Positions 56,174 through 64,000 are shown, counted from the first letter of the stretch. The stretch is DNA of 64,000 nt from Microbacterium testaceum StLB037 (GCF_000202635.1 NC_015125.1:3720001-3784000); one strand, 5' to 3'. Notes: generated by a model from the letters alone, not told the origin. A program made the numbers and translations.

Positions 56174-57448
56174 ATGGATCAAGGCAACACCGCATTCATC
56201 CTGCTAGCAGCCGCCCTCGTGCTGCTCATGACGCCAGGACTCGCGTTCTTCTACGGTGGCCTCGTCAAGGCCAAGAGCGTCATCAGCATGATGATGATGA
56301 GCTTCGGCGCGATGGGCCTGATCGGCGTGCTGTGGGTGCTCTACGGCTACGCGATCGCCTTCCCCGCGACCGACGCCGGCGTCACCCAGCTCCCCTGGAT
56401 GATCGACTGGAACGAGTTCGGTCTCTCCAGCGTCCTCACCGCACCTGAGGGCGCGGCGTACCCGCCGCTCGCCTTCGTCGCCTTCCAGGCCACGTTCGCC
56501 ATCATCACGGTCGCTCTGGTCTCGGGCGCCATCGCCGACCGCGCCAAGTTCGGCTCCTGGATGATCTTCGCCCTCATCTGGTCGACGGTCGTCTACTTCC
56601 CGGTCGCGAGCTGGGTCTTCAACTTCGGCCTCGCCGAGGACGGCTCCTTCTCTTACGGCGGCTGGATCACCCACGGCCTCCAGGACGTCTTCGGCGTCGG
56701 CGCGATCGACTTCGCCGGTGGAACCGCGGTGCACATCAACGCCGGTGCCGCAGCCCTCGCCCTCGCCCTCGTCCTCGGCAAGCGCGTCGGCTTCCAGAAG
56801 GGCGCGCACGTCCCCCACAACCCGCCGTTCGTGCTCCTGGGCGCCGGCCTGCTGTGGTTCGGCTGGTTCGGCTTCAACGCGGGCTCCGAGCTCGCCGCCG
56901 ACAACACGGCGGCCCTCGCGTTCGTCAACACCATCGCCGCTCCCGCCGCAGCTCTGCTCTCGTGGCTGATCGTCGAGAAGATCAAGGACGGCAAGCCCAC
57001 CTCGGTCGGGGCCGCCTCGGGTGCCGTCGCCGGTCTCGTCGCCATCACCCCGGCCTGTGCCGCCCTGACGCCGATCTGGGCCATCGTGCTCGGCCTGGTC
57101 GCCGGTGCCGTCTGCGCCCTGGCGATCGAGCTGAAGTTCAAGCTCGGGTTCGACGACTCGCTCGACGTCGTCGGCATCCACCTCGTCGGCGGTCTGCTCG
57201 GAACGCTGTACCTCGGCATCTTCGCCACCGGCACCGGCCTCATCAACAGCGGTTCGTTCAACCAGCTCATCGTCCAGGCGATCGCGGCCCTCGCGGTCCT
57301 GGTGTACTCCTTCGTGCTCGCCTTCATCATCGGCTTCGCGATCGAGAAGACCATCGGCTTCCGCGTCAAGAACGAAGACGAGATCGCCGGCATCGACACC
57401 GTGGTTCACGGCGAGGAGGGCTACGTCCTGAGCGACGCTCGGGCCTGA
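56174..57448 (+). CDS. amt: Ammonium transporter
   Basis: A 424-residue Amt/Mep/Rh-family channel with about 11 membrane segments. Conserved features are the N-terminal MDQGNTAFILLAAALVLLMT, FFYGGLVKAKSVISMMMMSF, DFAGGTAVHINAGAAALAL (the first pore histidine), LLWFGWFGFNAGSELAADN and VGIHLVGGLLGTLYLGIF (second pore histidine). The C-terminal tail is GIDTVVHGEEGYVLSDARA, which contains the GYxL-type sequence that couples to PII proteins. No glnK gene follows within the window. A GlnR-like box upstream suggests induction in nitrogen limitation. A strong terminator follows. Confidence 0.96.
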   Translation: MDQGNTAFILLAAALVLLMTPGLAFFYGGLVKAKSVISMMMMSFGAMGLIGVLWVLYGYAIAFPATDAGVTQLPWMIDWNEFGLSSVLTAPEGAAYPPLAFVAFQATFAIITVALVSGAIADRAKFGSWMIFALIWSTVVYFPVASWVFNFGLAEDGSFSYGGWITHGLQDVFGVGAIDFAGGTAVHINAGAAALALALVLGKRVGFQKGAHVPHNPPFVLLGAGLLWFGWFGFNAGSELAADNTAALAFVNTIAAPAAALLSWLIVEKIKDGKPTSVGAASGAVAGLVAITPACAALTPIWAIVLGLVAGAVCALAIELKFKLGFDDSLDVVGIHLVGGLLGTLYLGIFATGTGLINSGSFNQLIVQAIAALAVLVYSFVLAFIIGFAIEKTIGFRVKNEDEIAGIDTVVHGEEGYVLSDARA

Positions 57449-57463
57449 CCTTCGTCACCCCCG

Positions 57464-57508
57464 GACGGGGCGTCACCGAATCGTCGGTGGCGCCCCGTCT
57501 CTCTTTTC
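57464..57508 (+). terminator. Rho-independent terminator after amt
   Basis: GACGGGGCG-T-CACCG pairs with CGGTG-G-CGCCCCGTC around AATCGT, followed by CTCTCTTTT. Confidence 0.9.
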
Positions 57509-57559
57509 CTCCGGTGCCGCCGTGCGGTGGGCTCCGTCGGAGCGCGACCGCAGGATGCC

Positions 57560-57565
57560 TAGGGT
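57560..57565 (+). promoter_or_regulatory. Leaderless -10 element for MazF-like gene
   Basis: TAGGGT ends six bases before ATG 57572; a GGGGG run lies between. Confidence 0.5.
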
Positions 57566-57571
57566 GGGGGA

Positions 57572-58081
57572 ATGGGAACCACCTCTCGTCTCGTGTCGGC
57601 GTTTCTCGGGATGTTCCGCTCGTCGCCCCCGACCCGAGCCGGCTCCGCCCCGGTACGGCCCTCCACGGCCCCCTCGGGCACACAGACGGTCGAGATCGAT
57701 CCACCGCGGCGCCTGACGCTCTCCTACGCCCCTCAGCGCGACAACGCGCCGGACGGGGGCGAGATCGTGTGGACCTGGGTGCCGTACGAGGAACGCGACG
57801 GGCGCGGCAAGGACCGTCCCGTGCTCGTGATCGGACGGGCGGATGCCACCCGCTCGTACGCCGTACGCCTCACCAGCAAGCCGCACGACGGCGATCGGCA
57901 GTACCTGTCGCTCGGCACGGGGGAGTGGGACCCGCAGAGGCGCCCGTCGTGGGTCGACATCGAGCAGGTCTACCTCGTGCACGACGCGGGCATGCGCCGG
58001 GAGGCCGCGGCCCTCGATCGACGCCGCTTCGACACGGTCGCGGCGGCGCTGACCGCGCGCTACGGCTGGAAACGCGGCTGA
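57572..58081 (+). CDS. PemK/MazF-like protein without antitoxin
   Basis: A 169-residue protein. The C-terminal ~110 residues have the MazF/PemK layout: GEIVWTWVPYEERDGRGKDRPVLVIGRAD (binding loop), SYAVRLTSKPHD and WVDIEQVYLVHDAGMRREA. The N-terminal ~50 residues are basic and Pro/Ser rich (SAFLGMFRSSPPTRAGSAP). MazF proteins cleave RNA and normally overlap an antitoxin gene; none is present, since the next gene is an ASCH protein. This long, solitary form is common in Actinobacteria and may be a chromosomal regulator rather than a toxin. Confidence 0.82.
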   Translation: MGTTSRLVSAFLGMFRSSPPTRAGSAPVRPSTAPSGTQTVEIDPPRRLTLSYAPQRDNAPDGGEIVWTWVPYEERDGRGKDRPVLVIGRADATRSYAVRLTSKPHDGDRQYLSLGTGEWDPQRRPSWVDIEQVYLVHDAGMRREAAALDRRRFDTVAAALTARYGWKRG

Positions 58082-58103
58082 CGGGGGCTGCGAGGATGGG
58101 GGC

Positions 58104-58619
58104 ATGAGCGCCATCTCACCCATCGTCGTCGACACCGCAGCCGCCGATCGGATGTGGCAGGACTATGCCGCCGCGCATCCCGACGCCGTCGCCGCCTGCC
58201 CCGAGTACACCGTCGAGCATTTCGGCGACACCGAGAGACTCGCCGACGAACTGCTCGCGTGCGTGCTCGAGGGGGAGAAGCGCGCCACCTCCTCGCTCGT
58301 CGCCGAGTACACCGCGGAAGGGCAGCTCCTCCCGCGGATCGGCTCGCACTGGATCGCCTGCGACGGCCGGGGCGCACCCCGCGCGATCCTCCGGACGACC
58401 GAGATGCGTCTCGACGTCTTCGAGAGCGCGGACGCCCGTTTCGCCTACGACGAGGGCGAGGACGATCGGTCCCTCGAAAGCTGGCGAGTCGAACACCGTC
58501 GCTACTGGACACGCATCTCGGCGGCTCTCGGGCGCGAATGGTCCGAGGAGAGCGACGAGATCATCTTCGAACGCTTCTCCGTGGCGTGGCCGCCGGAGCA
58601 CGCGGACGCCGGCCACTGA
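58104..58619 (+). CDS. ASCH domain protein
   Basis: A 171-residue protein with the ASCH fold: CVLEGEKRATSSLVAEYTAEG (the G-x-K-x-x-T/S motif of the putative RNA-binding cleft), GSHWIACDGRGAPRAILRTTEMRLDVFE, and DDRSLESWRVEHRRYWTRIS. ASCH/EVE-like domains are predicted to bind RNA or modified nucleotides; some have N4-acetylcytidine amidohydrolase activity. The gene follows the MazF-like gene by 22 bases, so two RNA-related proteins share an operon. A terminator follows. Confidence 0.9.
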   Translation: MSAISPIVVDTAAADRMWQDYAAAHPDAVAACPEYTVEHFGDTERLADELLACVLEGEKRATSSLVAEYTAEGQLLPRIGSHWIACDGRGAPRAILRTTEMRLDVFESADARFAYDEGEDDRSLESWRVEHRRYWTRISAALGREWSEESDEIIFERFSVAWPPEHADAGH

Positions 58620-58641
58620 TCGGCGGCGCGCCGGGAAACGA

Positions 58642-58669
58642 AGAAGCCCCCGGGGAACCGGGGGCTTCT
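58642..58669. terminator. Terminator after ASCH gene
   Basis: AGAAGCCCCCGG and CCGGGGGCTTCT pair perfectly with a GGAA loop. It also lies just beyond the 3' end of the minus-strand tRNA-Val, so it may serve both. Confidence 0.85.
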
Positions 58670-58673
58670 GTGG

Positions 58674-58746
58674 TGGGCGATACCAGACTCGAACTGATGA
58701 CCTCTTCCGTGTGAAGGAAGCGCGCTACCAACTGCGCCAATCGCCC
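58674..58746 (-). tRNA. tRNA-Val (CAC)
   Basis: The minus-strand sequence folds as a full cloverleaf. The acceptor GGGCGAT pairs with ATCGCCC plus A; the D arm is GCGC...GCGC; the anticodon stem CTTCC/GGAAG encloses TTCACAC, giving anticodon CAC; the T arm contains TTCGAGT. The CCA end is not encoded. Confidence 0.92.
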
Positions 58747-58834
58747 TCATCCCGAACGGGACTCATCGATCGTACCGGATGCCGCGACCTGCTCCGAACC
58801 ACGACGTCGAGACACACCCGGGGCGCGTCCGGTT

Positions 58835-58862
58835 TTGCACCCTCGCTCAGATCGGGTAATGT
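58835..58862 (+). promoter_or_regulatory. Promoter of tRNA-Gly/Cys/Val cluster
   Basis: TTGCAC (58835-58840), 16 bases, then TAATGT (58857-58862), 36 bases before the tRNA-Gly 5' end. Confidence 0.65.
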
Positions 58863-58898
58863 CTTACGAGTGCTCGGGGCAAGCCCCGGGAACGAAAT

Positions 58899-58970
58899 GC
58901 GGATGTAGCGCAGTGGTAGCGCATCACCTTGCCAAGGTGAGGGTCGCGAGTTCGAATCTCGTCATCCGCT
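58899..58970 (+). tRNA. tRNA-Gly (GCC)
   Basis: Acceptor GCGGATG pairs with CATCCGC plus discriminator T. The anticodon stem CACCT/AGGTG encloses TGCCA with anticodon GCC; the T loop is TTCGAAT. First of three plus-strand tRNAs. Confidence 0.95.
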
Positions 58971-59035
58971 CGAGTGAAGGGATCATCGTCAGGGAAACCG
59001 ACGAGAGATCACGACACGTGGGTCGAACCACACAC

Positions 59036-59106
59036 GGTGGCGTGGCCGAGCGGCTAGGCACCGGCCTGCAAAGCCGTTTACACGGGTTCGAATCCCGTCG
59101 CCACCT
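59036..59106 (+). tRNA. tRNA-Cys (GCA)
   Basis: Acceptor GGTGGCG pairs with CGCCACC plus T, which is the expected discriminator U for cysteine. The anticodon arm CGGCCTGCAAAGCCG gives GCA; the T arm is CGGGTTCGAATCCCG. Confidence 0.95.
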
Positions 59107-59133
59107 CGCTTCACAACTGAACAGCCTGTATAG

Positions 59134-59205
59134 GCGCGATTGGCGCAGCGGTAGCGCGCTTCCCTGACACGGAAGAGGTCACTGGTTCGATCCCAGTATC
59201 GCGCA
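59134..59205 (+). tRNA. tRNA-Val (GAC)
   Basis: Acceptor GCGCGAT pairs with ATCGCGC plus A. The anticodon arm CTTCCCTGACACGGAAG gives GAC; the T arm is CTGGTTCGATCCCAG. It closely resembles the CAC isoacceptor encoded on the other strand at 58674-58746. Confidence 0.95.
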
Positions 59206-59212
59206 CCGAATG

Positions 59213-59238
59213 AAACCCCCGGCTCCGCCGGGGGTTTT
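59213..59238 (+). terminator. Terminator of tRNA cluster
   Basis: AAACCCCCGGC-TCC-GCCGGGGGTTTT, a perfect hairpin with a T-tract, starting eight bases after tRNA-Val(GAC). Confidence 0.92.
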
Positions 59239-59306
59239 CTCGTTTCCGAGGTAATCACGCACGCCCGAAAGCGGCGATGTCGGCGGGTCGTGGCATCCTT
59301 TCTTCT

Positions 59307-59678
59307 ATGGATGAGCTTCAGGATTCGCCCCCGCGTCGATCGCAGGAGCAGCTGCAGCAGTGGGTGCAGGAGTTCAAGGATCAGGGTCACGTGTTCGGCG
59401 GCTCGATCCGTGTCGCCCAGCAGGAGGACGCGGACAGTCAGGACACGGGTCTCGTGGTCATGAGTCTCCGCAACGCGAAGGCCTCCATCTACATGCAGCC
59501 ACGTGGCTACGACCAGCCGGTGTGGGAGGCCACGCTCACGGGACGCCCCGAAGATCTGACGCTTTCCATCCACGACATCGCCTCGCTCGCGGCAGAGCTC
59601 GTCGTCGCCGGCAACCTCTGCTCGTTCCTGCAGTGGAAATCCCTTGAGTGGGACCGCGACAGCGGCACCCGCGGCTGA
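59307..59678 (+). CDS. Conserved hypothetical protein
   Basis: A 123-residue soluble protein I cannot assign. It begins MDELQDSPPRRSQEQLQQWV, with a Gln-rich helix, then shows beta-strand-rich segments (HVFGGSIRVAQQED, TGLVVMSLRNAKASIYMQPRG, PVWEATLTGRPEDLTLSIHD) and ends LCSFLQWKSLEWDRDSGTRG with a single cysteine. It has no signal peptide or membrane segment. It stands alone downstream of the tRNA cluster. The start ATG at 59307 has no ribosome site and may also be leaderless (CATCCT seven bases upstream). Confidence 0.65.
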   Translation: MDELQDSPPRRSQEQLQQWVQEFKDQGHVFGGSIRVAQQEDADSQDTGLVVMSLRNAKASIYMQPRGYDQPVWEATLTGRPEDLTLSIHDIASLAAELVVAGNLCSFLQWKSLEWDRDSGTRG

Positions 59679-59807
59679 CCTCAGCGGCGGGGAGGTGGTG
59701 ACGCGGGGATGAGCGCCGCGCCCACCCTGCCGACGGCGGCTCGTGCTCCGATCGTGTGAACAACCGCCCGGCCCGCAAGCCCCCGCCCTTTTCGTCACCC
59801 GGACGCC

Positions 59808-59813
59808 TACCGT
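59808..59813 (+). promoter_or_regulatory. Leaderless -10 element for PPOX gene
   Basis: TACCGT ends six bases before ATG 59820. There is no ribosome site. Confidence 0.55.
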
Positions 59814-59819
59814 GGACCC

Positions 59820-60233
59820 ATGACCGTCCCCGACACGCAGTGGCGTGAGATCGCCGCCTCACCGTTCGTCTCGCTCGGCACCTTCCGTCGCAACGGCGCC
59901 GAGGTCGCCGTTCCCGTATGGATCGCACGCGACGGCGATGAGCTCGTCGTCACGAGCGAACGCAACACGGGCAAGGTCAAGCGGCTGCGCAACGACTCCC
60001 GCGTGACCCTCCGGCCCTGCAGCCGCATGGGCGCGGTGGACCCGGATGCCATCACCGTCGTCGCGAAAGGACGCGTCGCCGGGGCAGCCACCGACGATTC
60101 CCGCGCCGATACGGCCCTGCGGCGGAAATACGGCCTGCAGTACCGCGCGATCCTCGGCTTCGAGGCCATCGTCCGCAAGATCCAGCGACGTCCGGGCGAC
60201 CGGGTGATCCTCCGCATCTCGCGCGACGGCTGA
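59820..60233 (+). CDS. PPOX-class flavin/F420-dependent oxidoreductase
   Basis: A 137-residue split-barrel protein of the pyridoxamine-phosphate-oxidase-like class. Supporting segments are SPFVSLGTFRRNGAEVAVPVWIA, DELVVTSERNTGKVKRLRNDSRVTL and GRVAGAATDDSRADTALRRKYG, typical of the actinobacterial group annotated as F420-dependent. The cofactor (F420, FMN or heme) cannot be told from sequence alone. ATG 59820 follows a TACCGT -10 by six bases. The CofE-like gene at 27720 is the only F420-linked neighbour. Confidence 0.85.
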   Translation: MTVPDTQWREIAASPFVSLGTFRRNGAEVAVPVWIARDGDELVVTSERNTGKVKRLRNDSRVTLRPCSRMGAVDPDAITVVAKGRVAGAATDDSRADTALRRKYGLQYRAILGFEAIVRKIQRRPGDRVILRISRDG

Positions 60234-60434
60234 CGTTCCGCGCACCTCTACGTGGAGCGAGGGCCGGGGAACGCGATGAGGTGTACCCGAACCGCAGTTG
60301 TTCGCAAGGGGGTTTGCCGTCGGGCCGGACTCGCGAGAGGTTGCAGGAGAGCGGCTGGCACCCCGGCATCCGTGTCCCCCTTCTTCTCGCCGGAAGATGC
60401 GCGGTCTGACGAGGTGCCGGCGAGGAGGTGTCAC

Positions 60435-60818
60435 ATGGGACGGTTCATCTACGACGGAAACACGAAGATGGAGTTCGAGGATCGGCTCCTGGCGCACCTG
60501 CAGGCGGTCATCATGGCCAAGGTGCGGCGGGGAGAGAGTTTTCCGTTCACGTGGAAGGACGACATCAGCACGGGTGGTGGGCGGACGACCGTTTACATCC
60601 ACCCGAACGTCTCGCTGGTGTTCAAGTACCACGGGAGTCGGACTCCGCAGTTGAGTGCCCCGTGGCTGCACGCGCTGACGTACAACGCCAACTCGGGGCG
60701 CGGACTGTACGTGATCCCCGAACCGGAGGAGTTCACCCCGCGCGAGAGCATGCAGCGCGACGAGATGGTCTTCCGCGAGGTACCGAACGACCAGATGGCG
60801 GCCGGCCCTCACTCGTGA
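60435..60818 (+). CDS. Small protein of DUF7882 type
   Basis: A 127-residue protein beginning MGRFIYDGNTKMEFEDRLLAHLQAVIMAKV, followed by ESFPFTWKDD, RTTVYIHPNVSLVFKYHGSR and NANSGRGLYVIPEPEE. I recognise this as the DUF7882 pattern, very common and multi-copy in Microbacteriaceae, sometimes labelled as an ATP-dependent DNA ligase-associated protein without good reason. No catalytic residues are evident. It has a strong ribosome site (GAGGAGGTGTCAC then ATG). The 200-base upstream gap shows no gene. Confidence 0.82.
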   Translation: MGRFIYDGNTKMEFEDRLLAHLQAVIMAKVRRGESFPFTWKDDISTGGGRTTVYIHPNVSLVFKYHGSRTPQLSAPWLHALTYNANSGRGLYVIPEPEEFTPRESMQRDEMVFREVPNDQMAAGPHS

Positions 60819-60858
60819 GCGGGGAATAGCACTGCCCGGCTGCGGGGTTGTCGCCCTC

Positions 60859-61251
60859 ATGAGCGACTGGACAGAGACCAAGCCCTTCTTCGAGACCACG
60901 GCGGTCGCGCACCTCGCCACCCTCATGCGGGACGGCTCCCCGCACTCGACGCCGCTGTGGGTGGGCGTCGACGGCGAGCGGCTCGTGTTCTTCACCGAGG
61001 TCGACACGCTGAAGGATCGCAACCTGCGTCGCGATCCCCGCGTCGCGATCTCGGTGACGGGAGCCGACAACCCCTACGCGATGGCCTTCGTCCGCGGTGA
61101 GGCCGTCGACCGCCTCGAGGGGGATGCCGCTCTGCCCTACGTCGACCGCATCTCGCAGGTGTACGAGGGGCGCCCCTACGGAATGCGCGAGGGTCTGGCC
61201 GTGTGGTTCATCGAGCCGCGCAAAGCGTGGTCGCGCACCTACGAGGACTGA
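60859..61251 (+). CDS. PPOX-class pyridoxamine 5'-phosphate oxidase family protein
   Basis: A 130-residue split-barrel protein: AVAHLATLMRDGSPHSTPLWVGVDG, LVFFTEVDTLKDRNLRRDPRVAIS, DNPYAMAFVRGEAVDRLEGD and YVDRISQVYEG. This is the classical F420- or FMN-binding PPOX pattern (H-L-A-T-x-x-x-D-G). It is a second, divergent member of the class in the window, next to that at 59820. It converges with the permease gene, with three bases between the stop codons. Confidence 0.88.
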   Translation: MSDWTETKPFFETTAVAHLATLMRDGSPHSTPLWVGVDGERLVFFTEVDTLKDRNLRRDPRVAISVTGADNPYAMAFVRGEAVDRLEGDAALPYVDRISQVYEGRPYGMREGLAVWFIEPRKAWSRTYED

Positions 61252-61254
61252 CCC

Positions 61255-62406
61255 TCACAGGGCGAGCGGCAACACCCCGAGGAGCAGAATGAGGGGCGCG
61301 ATCACGGCGCCCAGCACGATGAAGCGCCCCCACTTCACCTCGACGCCCGCCGCCACCAGACGGTCGTGCCACAGGAGTGTGGCGAGGGATGCCCAGGGCG
61401 TGACGATCGGTCCGGCGTTGACGCCGATGAGGAGGGCCGCCAGTCGAGCGGGGGATCCCGCGACGGACTCGAGCGCCAGGTAGGCCGGGAGGTTGTTGAT
61501 GCCGTTCGCCGCGAGAGCCCCGACGCCGGCCACCTGCCAGAGCGAGACGAGGTCGTCGCCGGTTCCTGCCAGCACCGACGTGATGCGCCCGATGCCCAGA
61601 GCCTCCAAGGCACCCACGGCGAGGAACAGACCGCCGGCGAACACGAGCAACGACCACGGGACGAGACGGACGCCGAGAACCCGCGGCGCGCGCCACGCGA
61701 ACGCCGCCACGAGCACCACGGCGGCGCCGAGGGCCGGCATCCACGGTTCGAGGCCGACGACCAGGAGCGGCAGCAAGGCGACGGTGACGACCCCGGACAC
61801 GCGCAGGAGGAGCGGGTCGGAGACGGCGGGGGAGGCGGCATCCGGGTACGTCTTCGGCAGGCGACGGAGGAACACCGCCGTCAAGACCACGACCGACACG
61901 ACGATCGCGATCAGCGCCGAGGGCCCGAGAAGCGCGAGGAAGGCGACGGGGTCGTGCCCGCCCCCGAGGGCTTCGGATGCCAGCAGGTTGGTCAGGTTCG
62001 ACACGGGCAGCACGAGCGAGGCGGTGTTCGCCAGCACGACCGTGACGAACGCGAAGGGGAGCGGATCGAGCTTTCGCGCCACGGCCATCGAGATCACGAC
62101 CGGCGTCAGCAGCACGGCGGTGGTGTCGAGCGACAGGAAGGCCGTCGCGACCGTCGCGAGCGCCACGACGAGCACCCACAGCCACACCGTGCGCCCGCGC
62201 GCGACGCGAGCGAGGCGCGCGGCCACGACGTCGAAGAGCCCGGCTTTGGATGCCAACTCGGCGACGACCGTGACGGCGACGACGAACAGCAGGATGGGCC
62301 AGACGCGGTCCGCGACGGCGAGGGCGGCGTCCGCGGGGAAGACGCCGGTGAGCAGCGCGATGATCCCGAGGATCCAGAGCACGCCGCCGATGATGGCCAA
62401 AGTCAC
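61255..62406 (-). CDS. SLC13/ArsB-NhaD-like permease
   Basis: A 383-residue polytopic membrane protein with about 10-11 segments, for example LAIIGGVLWILGIIALLTGV, VWPILLFVVAVTVVAELASKAG, VWLWVLVVALATVATAFLSLD and SLLVFAGGLFLAVGALEALG. DTTAVLLTPVVISMA and NTASLVLPVSNLTNLL, with NGINNLPAYLALE in the second half, match the ion-transporter superfamily motifs of ArsB/NhaD. The substrate could be arsenite, Na+/H+ or an organic anion; no arsenic resistance genes are nearby. GTG 62406 was chosen, preceded by a weak TAGTGG. It is divergent from thrS. Confidence 0.87.
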   Translation of the reverse strand: MTLAIIGGVLWILGIIALLTGVFPADAALAVADRVWPILLFVVAVTVVAELASKAGLFDVVAARLARVARGRTVWLWVLVVALATVATAFLSLDTTAVLLTPVVISMAVARKLDPLPFAFVTVVLANTASLVLPVSNLTNLLASEALGGGHDPVAFLALLGPSALIAIVVSVVVLTAVFLRRLPKTYPDAASPAVSDPLLLRVSGVVTVALLPLLVVGLEPWMPALGAAVVLVAAFAWRAPRVLGVRLVPWSLLVFAGGLFLAVGALEALGIGRITSVLAGTGDDLVSLWQVAGVGALAANGINNLPAYLALESVAGSPARLAALLIGVNAGPIVTPWASLATLLWHDRLVAAGVEVKWGRFIVLGAVIAPLILLLGVLPLAL

Positions 62407-62488
62407 CGCTCCACTATGCGGCACGTCCGGTGCCGTTGAGGTCACGCCCGCCCGGTAGCCTGGAAGCGACCCTTTCAGGAGATGTGCT

Positions 62489-64000
62489 GTGACTGATTTC
62501 CCCGCCGATGGCTTCGCCCTCTTCCCCGACCGTTCGGTTGTCGCCCTGCGCGTCAACGGCGAGCTGAAAGACCTCGCCACGACCGTCACGGCCGACGACG
62601 AGGTGGAGCCCGTCACGATCGACAGCGCCGACGGCCTGTCGATCCTCCGGCACTCGACGGCGCACGTGCTCGCCCAGGCGGTCCAGCGCGTCAAGCCGCA
62701 GGCCAACCTCGGCATCGGTCCGCCCGTCACCGACGGTTTCTACTACGACTTCCAGGTCGACGAGCCGTTCACTCCCGAGGACCTCAAGGTCATCAAGAAG
62801 GAGATGGAGCGCATCGTCCGCGAGAACCAGCGGTTCGTGCGCCGCGTCGTCACCGACGACGAGGCACGCGCCGAGCTCGCCGACGAGCCGTTCAAACTCG
62901 AGCTCATCGGCCTCAAGGGCGGGGCTTCGACGGGCTCAGCCACCGAAATCGCGGAGGGCGCCTCCGTCGAGGTGGGCGCCGGCGAACTGACGATCTACGA
63001 CAACGTCACCCGCGACGGCGAGACCGCGTGGAAGGACCTCTGCCGGGGACCCCACGTGCCCGGCACGCGCCTGATCGGCAACGGCTGGGATCTCACCCGC
63101 ATCGCGGGCGCCTACTGGCGCGGCAGCGAGAAGAACCCGCAGCTGCAGCGCATCTACGGCACCGCGTGGCCGACGAAAGACGAGCTGCGCGCGTACCAGC
63201 ACCGCCTCGAAGAGGCCGCGAAGCGCGACCACCGCAAGCTCGGCAAGGAGCTCGACCTCTTCTCGTTCCCCGACGAGATCGGCCCCGGCCTCTCGGTGTT
63301 CCACCCCAAGGGCGGCATCATCCGCTACGAGATCGAGCGCTACATGCGCGAGCGCCTGCTCGCCAGCGGCTACGAGGTCGTGAACACCCCGCACATCACC
63401 AAGGGCGACCTGTTCATGACGAGTGGTCACCTGCAGTGGTACGCCGACGGCATGTACCCGCCGATGGTGCTCGACGAGGTGGTGGATGCCGATGGGCACG
63501 TCTCGCGCGAGGGCCAGGAGTACTACCTGAAGCCCATGAACTGCCCGTTCCACAACCTGATCTTCCGCTCGCGCGGCCGCAGCTACCGCGAGCTGCCCCT
63601 GCGCCTCAGCGAGTTCGGCTCGGTCTACCGCTACGAGAAGAGCGGGACGCTGTCGGGTCTCACCCGCGTGCGGGGCATGACCCAGGACGACACGCACATC
63701 TACGTCACGGCCGACCAGGTCAAGGGCGAACTGACCCACAGCCTCGACTTCGTGCTGCAGACCCTGCGCGACTACGGCCTCAACGACTTCTACCTCGAGC
63801 TGTCGACCAAGGAGGAGGGCAACCCGAAGTTCATCGGCGACGACAGCCTGTGGGTCGAGGCGACCGAAACCCTCCGCGAGGTCGCCGAGGCCTCGGGCCT
63901 CGAGCTCGTGCCCGATCCGGGTGGGGCGGCGTTCTACGGCCCGAAGATCTCGGTGCAGGCCCGGGACGCCATCGGCCGCACCTGGCAGATGTCGACCATC
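62489..64000 (+). CDS. thrS: Threonyl-tRNA synthetase (partial)
   Basis: The first 504 residues of a class II synthetase that charges tRNA-Thr; the gene runs past the window end. The GTG start has AGGAG seven bases upstream. After a TGS-like N-terminus comes the editing domain with [13 protein letters not shown] (HxxxH zinc site) and the CRGPHVPGT motif. The catalytic core follows: [50 protein letters not shown] (zinc Cys), [20 protein letters not shown] and [14 protein letters not shown] (motif 2). A palindromic repeat supplies ASTGSAT in the linker at about residues 146-152. Confidence 0.96.
   Translation, partial: MTDFPADGFALFPDRSVVALRVNGELKDLATTVTADDEVEPVTIDSADGLSILRHSTAHVLAQAVQRVKPQANLGIGPPVTDGFYYDFQVDEPFTPEDLKVIKKEMERIVRENQRFVRRVVTDDEARAELADEPFKLELIGLKGGASTGSATEIAEGASVEVGAGELTIYDNVTRDGETAWKDLCRGPHVPGTRLIGNGWDLTRIAGAYWRGSEKNPQLQRIYGTAWPTKDELRAYQHRLEEAAKRDHRKLGKELDLFSFPDEIGPGLSVFHPKGGIIRYEIERYMRERLLASGYEVVNTPHITKGDLFMTSGHLQWYADGMYPPMVLDEVVDADGHVSREGQEYYLKPMNCPFHNLIFRSRGRSYRELPLRLSEFGSVYRYEKSGTLSGLTRVRGMTQDDTHIYVTADQVKGELTHSLDFVLQTLRDYGLNDFYLELSTKEEGNPKFIGDDSLWVEATETLREVAEASGLELVPDPGGAAFYGPKISVQARDAIGRTWQMSTI
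62923..62944 (+). repeat. REP-like repeat copy inside thrS
   Basis: GGCTTCGACGGGCTCAGCC (62923-62941) plus ACC is the complement of the type A repeat at 28649-28670. It is read in frame as ASTGSAT, between the [10 protein letters not shown] helix and the [11 protein letters not shown] strand. Confidence 0.7.

Noticed and set aside
58674-58746. The minus-strand tRNA as a decayed copy of tRNA-Val(GAC).
   Set aside because: All stems pair fully and the anticodon CAC is different and functional, so it is a separate isoacceptor.

Overview
The window is GC-rich (about 70% by eye), densely coded DNA from an actinobacterium, most likely Microbacterium or a close relative in the Microbacteriaceae. 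The case rests on the gene set and order: GlnA2-GlnE next to GlnA1, SepH, DUF4193/DUF3093/dut/DUF3710/DUF3159, DUF3000-rnd, DUF4191, a polyphosphate glucokinase, SigA with a long acidic N-terminus, and a DUF7882-type small protein. It is ordinary chromosome. I see no prophage, insertion sequence, CRISPR array or rRNA operon.

Layout. 0-2.3 kb: a minus-strand operon of WXG100-like and type VII secretion-associated proteins, cut by the window start. 2.4-6.8 kb: coiled-coil/zinc-ribbon protein, PolA-family polymerase, RNase P RNA, a DUF732 lipoprotein and polyphosphate glucokinase. 6.9-18.1 kb: nitrogen block glnA2-glnE and glnA1, interrupted by fadD, DUF2277 and a second T7SS-like operon (WXG-like protein, DUF1023 hydrolase, lipoprotein). 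18.1-26.1 kb: RDD and DUF4191 membrane proteins, an unknown anchored protein, then pepA-lpd-sucB and a PAC2 protein. 26.4-31.8 kb: sigA with an overlapping CofE-like gene, a cluster of palindromic repeats, and a divergent locus of an ATP-grasp ligase and two complementary alanine-racemase fragments. 31.9-41.6 kb: parE/parC, phosphodiesterase, sepH, DUF4193, DUF3093 and dut-DUF3710-DUF3159. 41.6-50.4 kb: acnA behind a perfect palindrome, dxs, and the fadA-fadB pair. 50.4-57.5 kb: rnd-DUF3000, alpha/beta hydrolase, sulfurtransferase-sufE, zapE, amt. 57.5-64 kb: orphan MazF-like and ASCH proteins, four tRNAs, two PPOX proteins, small proteins, an ArsB/NhaD-like permease and the start of thrS.

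How it works together. Nitrogen assimilation is the best represented theme: two glutamine synthetases, the adenylyltransferase that modifies GlnA1, and an ammonium transporter. Candidate GlnR boxes lie upstream of both glnA1 and amt. Central carbon metabolism is represented by acnA, sucB, lpd, ppgK and the beta-oxidation genes fadD, fadA and fadB. Many genes appear to be leaderless, with a TANNNT -10 element only 6-9 bases before the start codon, and several divergent pairs share a tiny promoter region.

The most unusual items are: the reciprocal degeneration of two overlapping alanine-racemase genes, which predicts an obligate heteromeric enzyme, beside a divergent ATP-grasp ligase; one palindromic repeat family found in RNase P RNA, in a spacer, and in frame inside thrS; a shared symmetrical -10 element; a 111-base compound hairpin; and a strongly over-represented GGATGCC/GGCATCC word.
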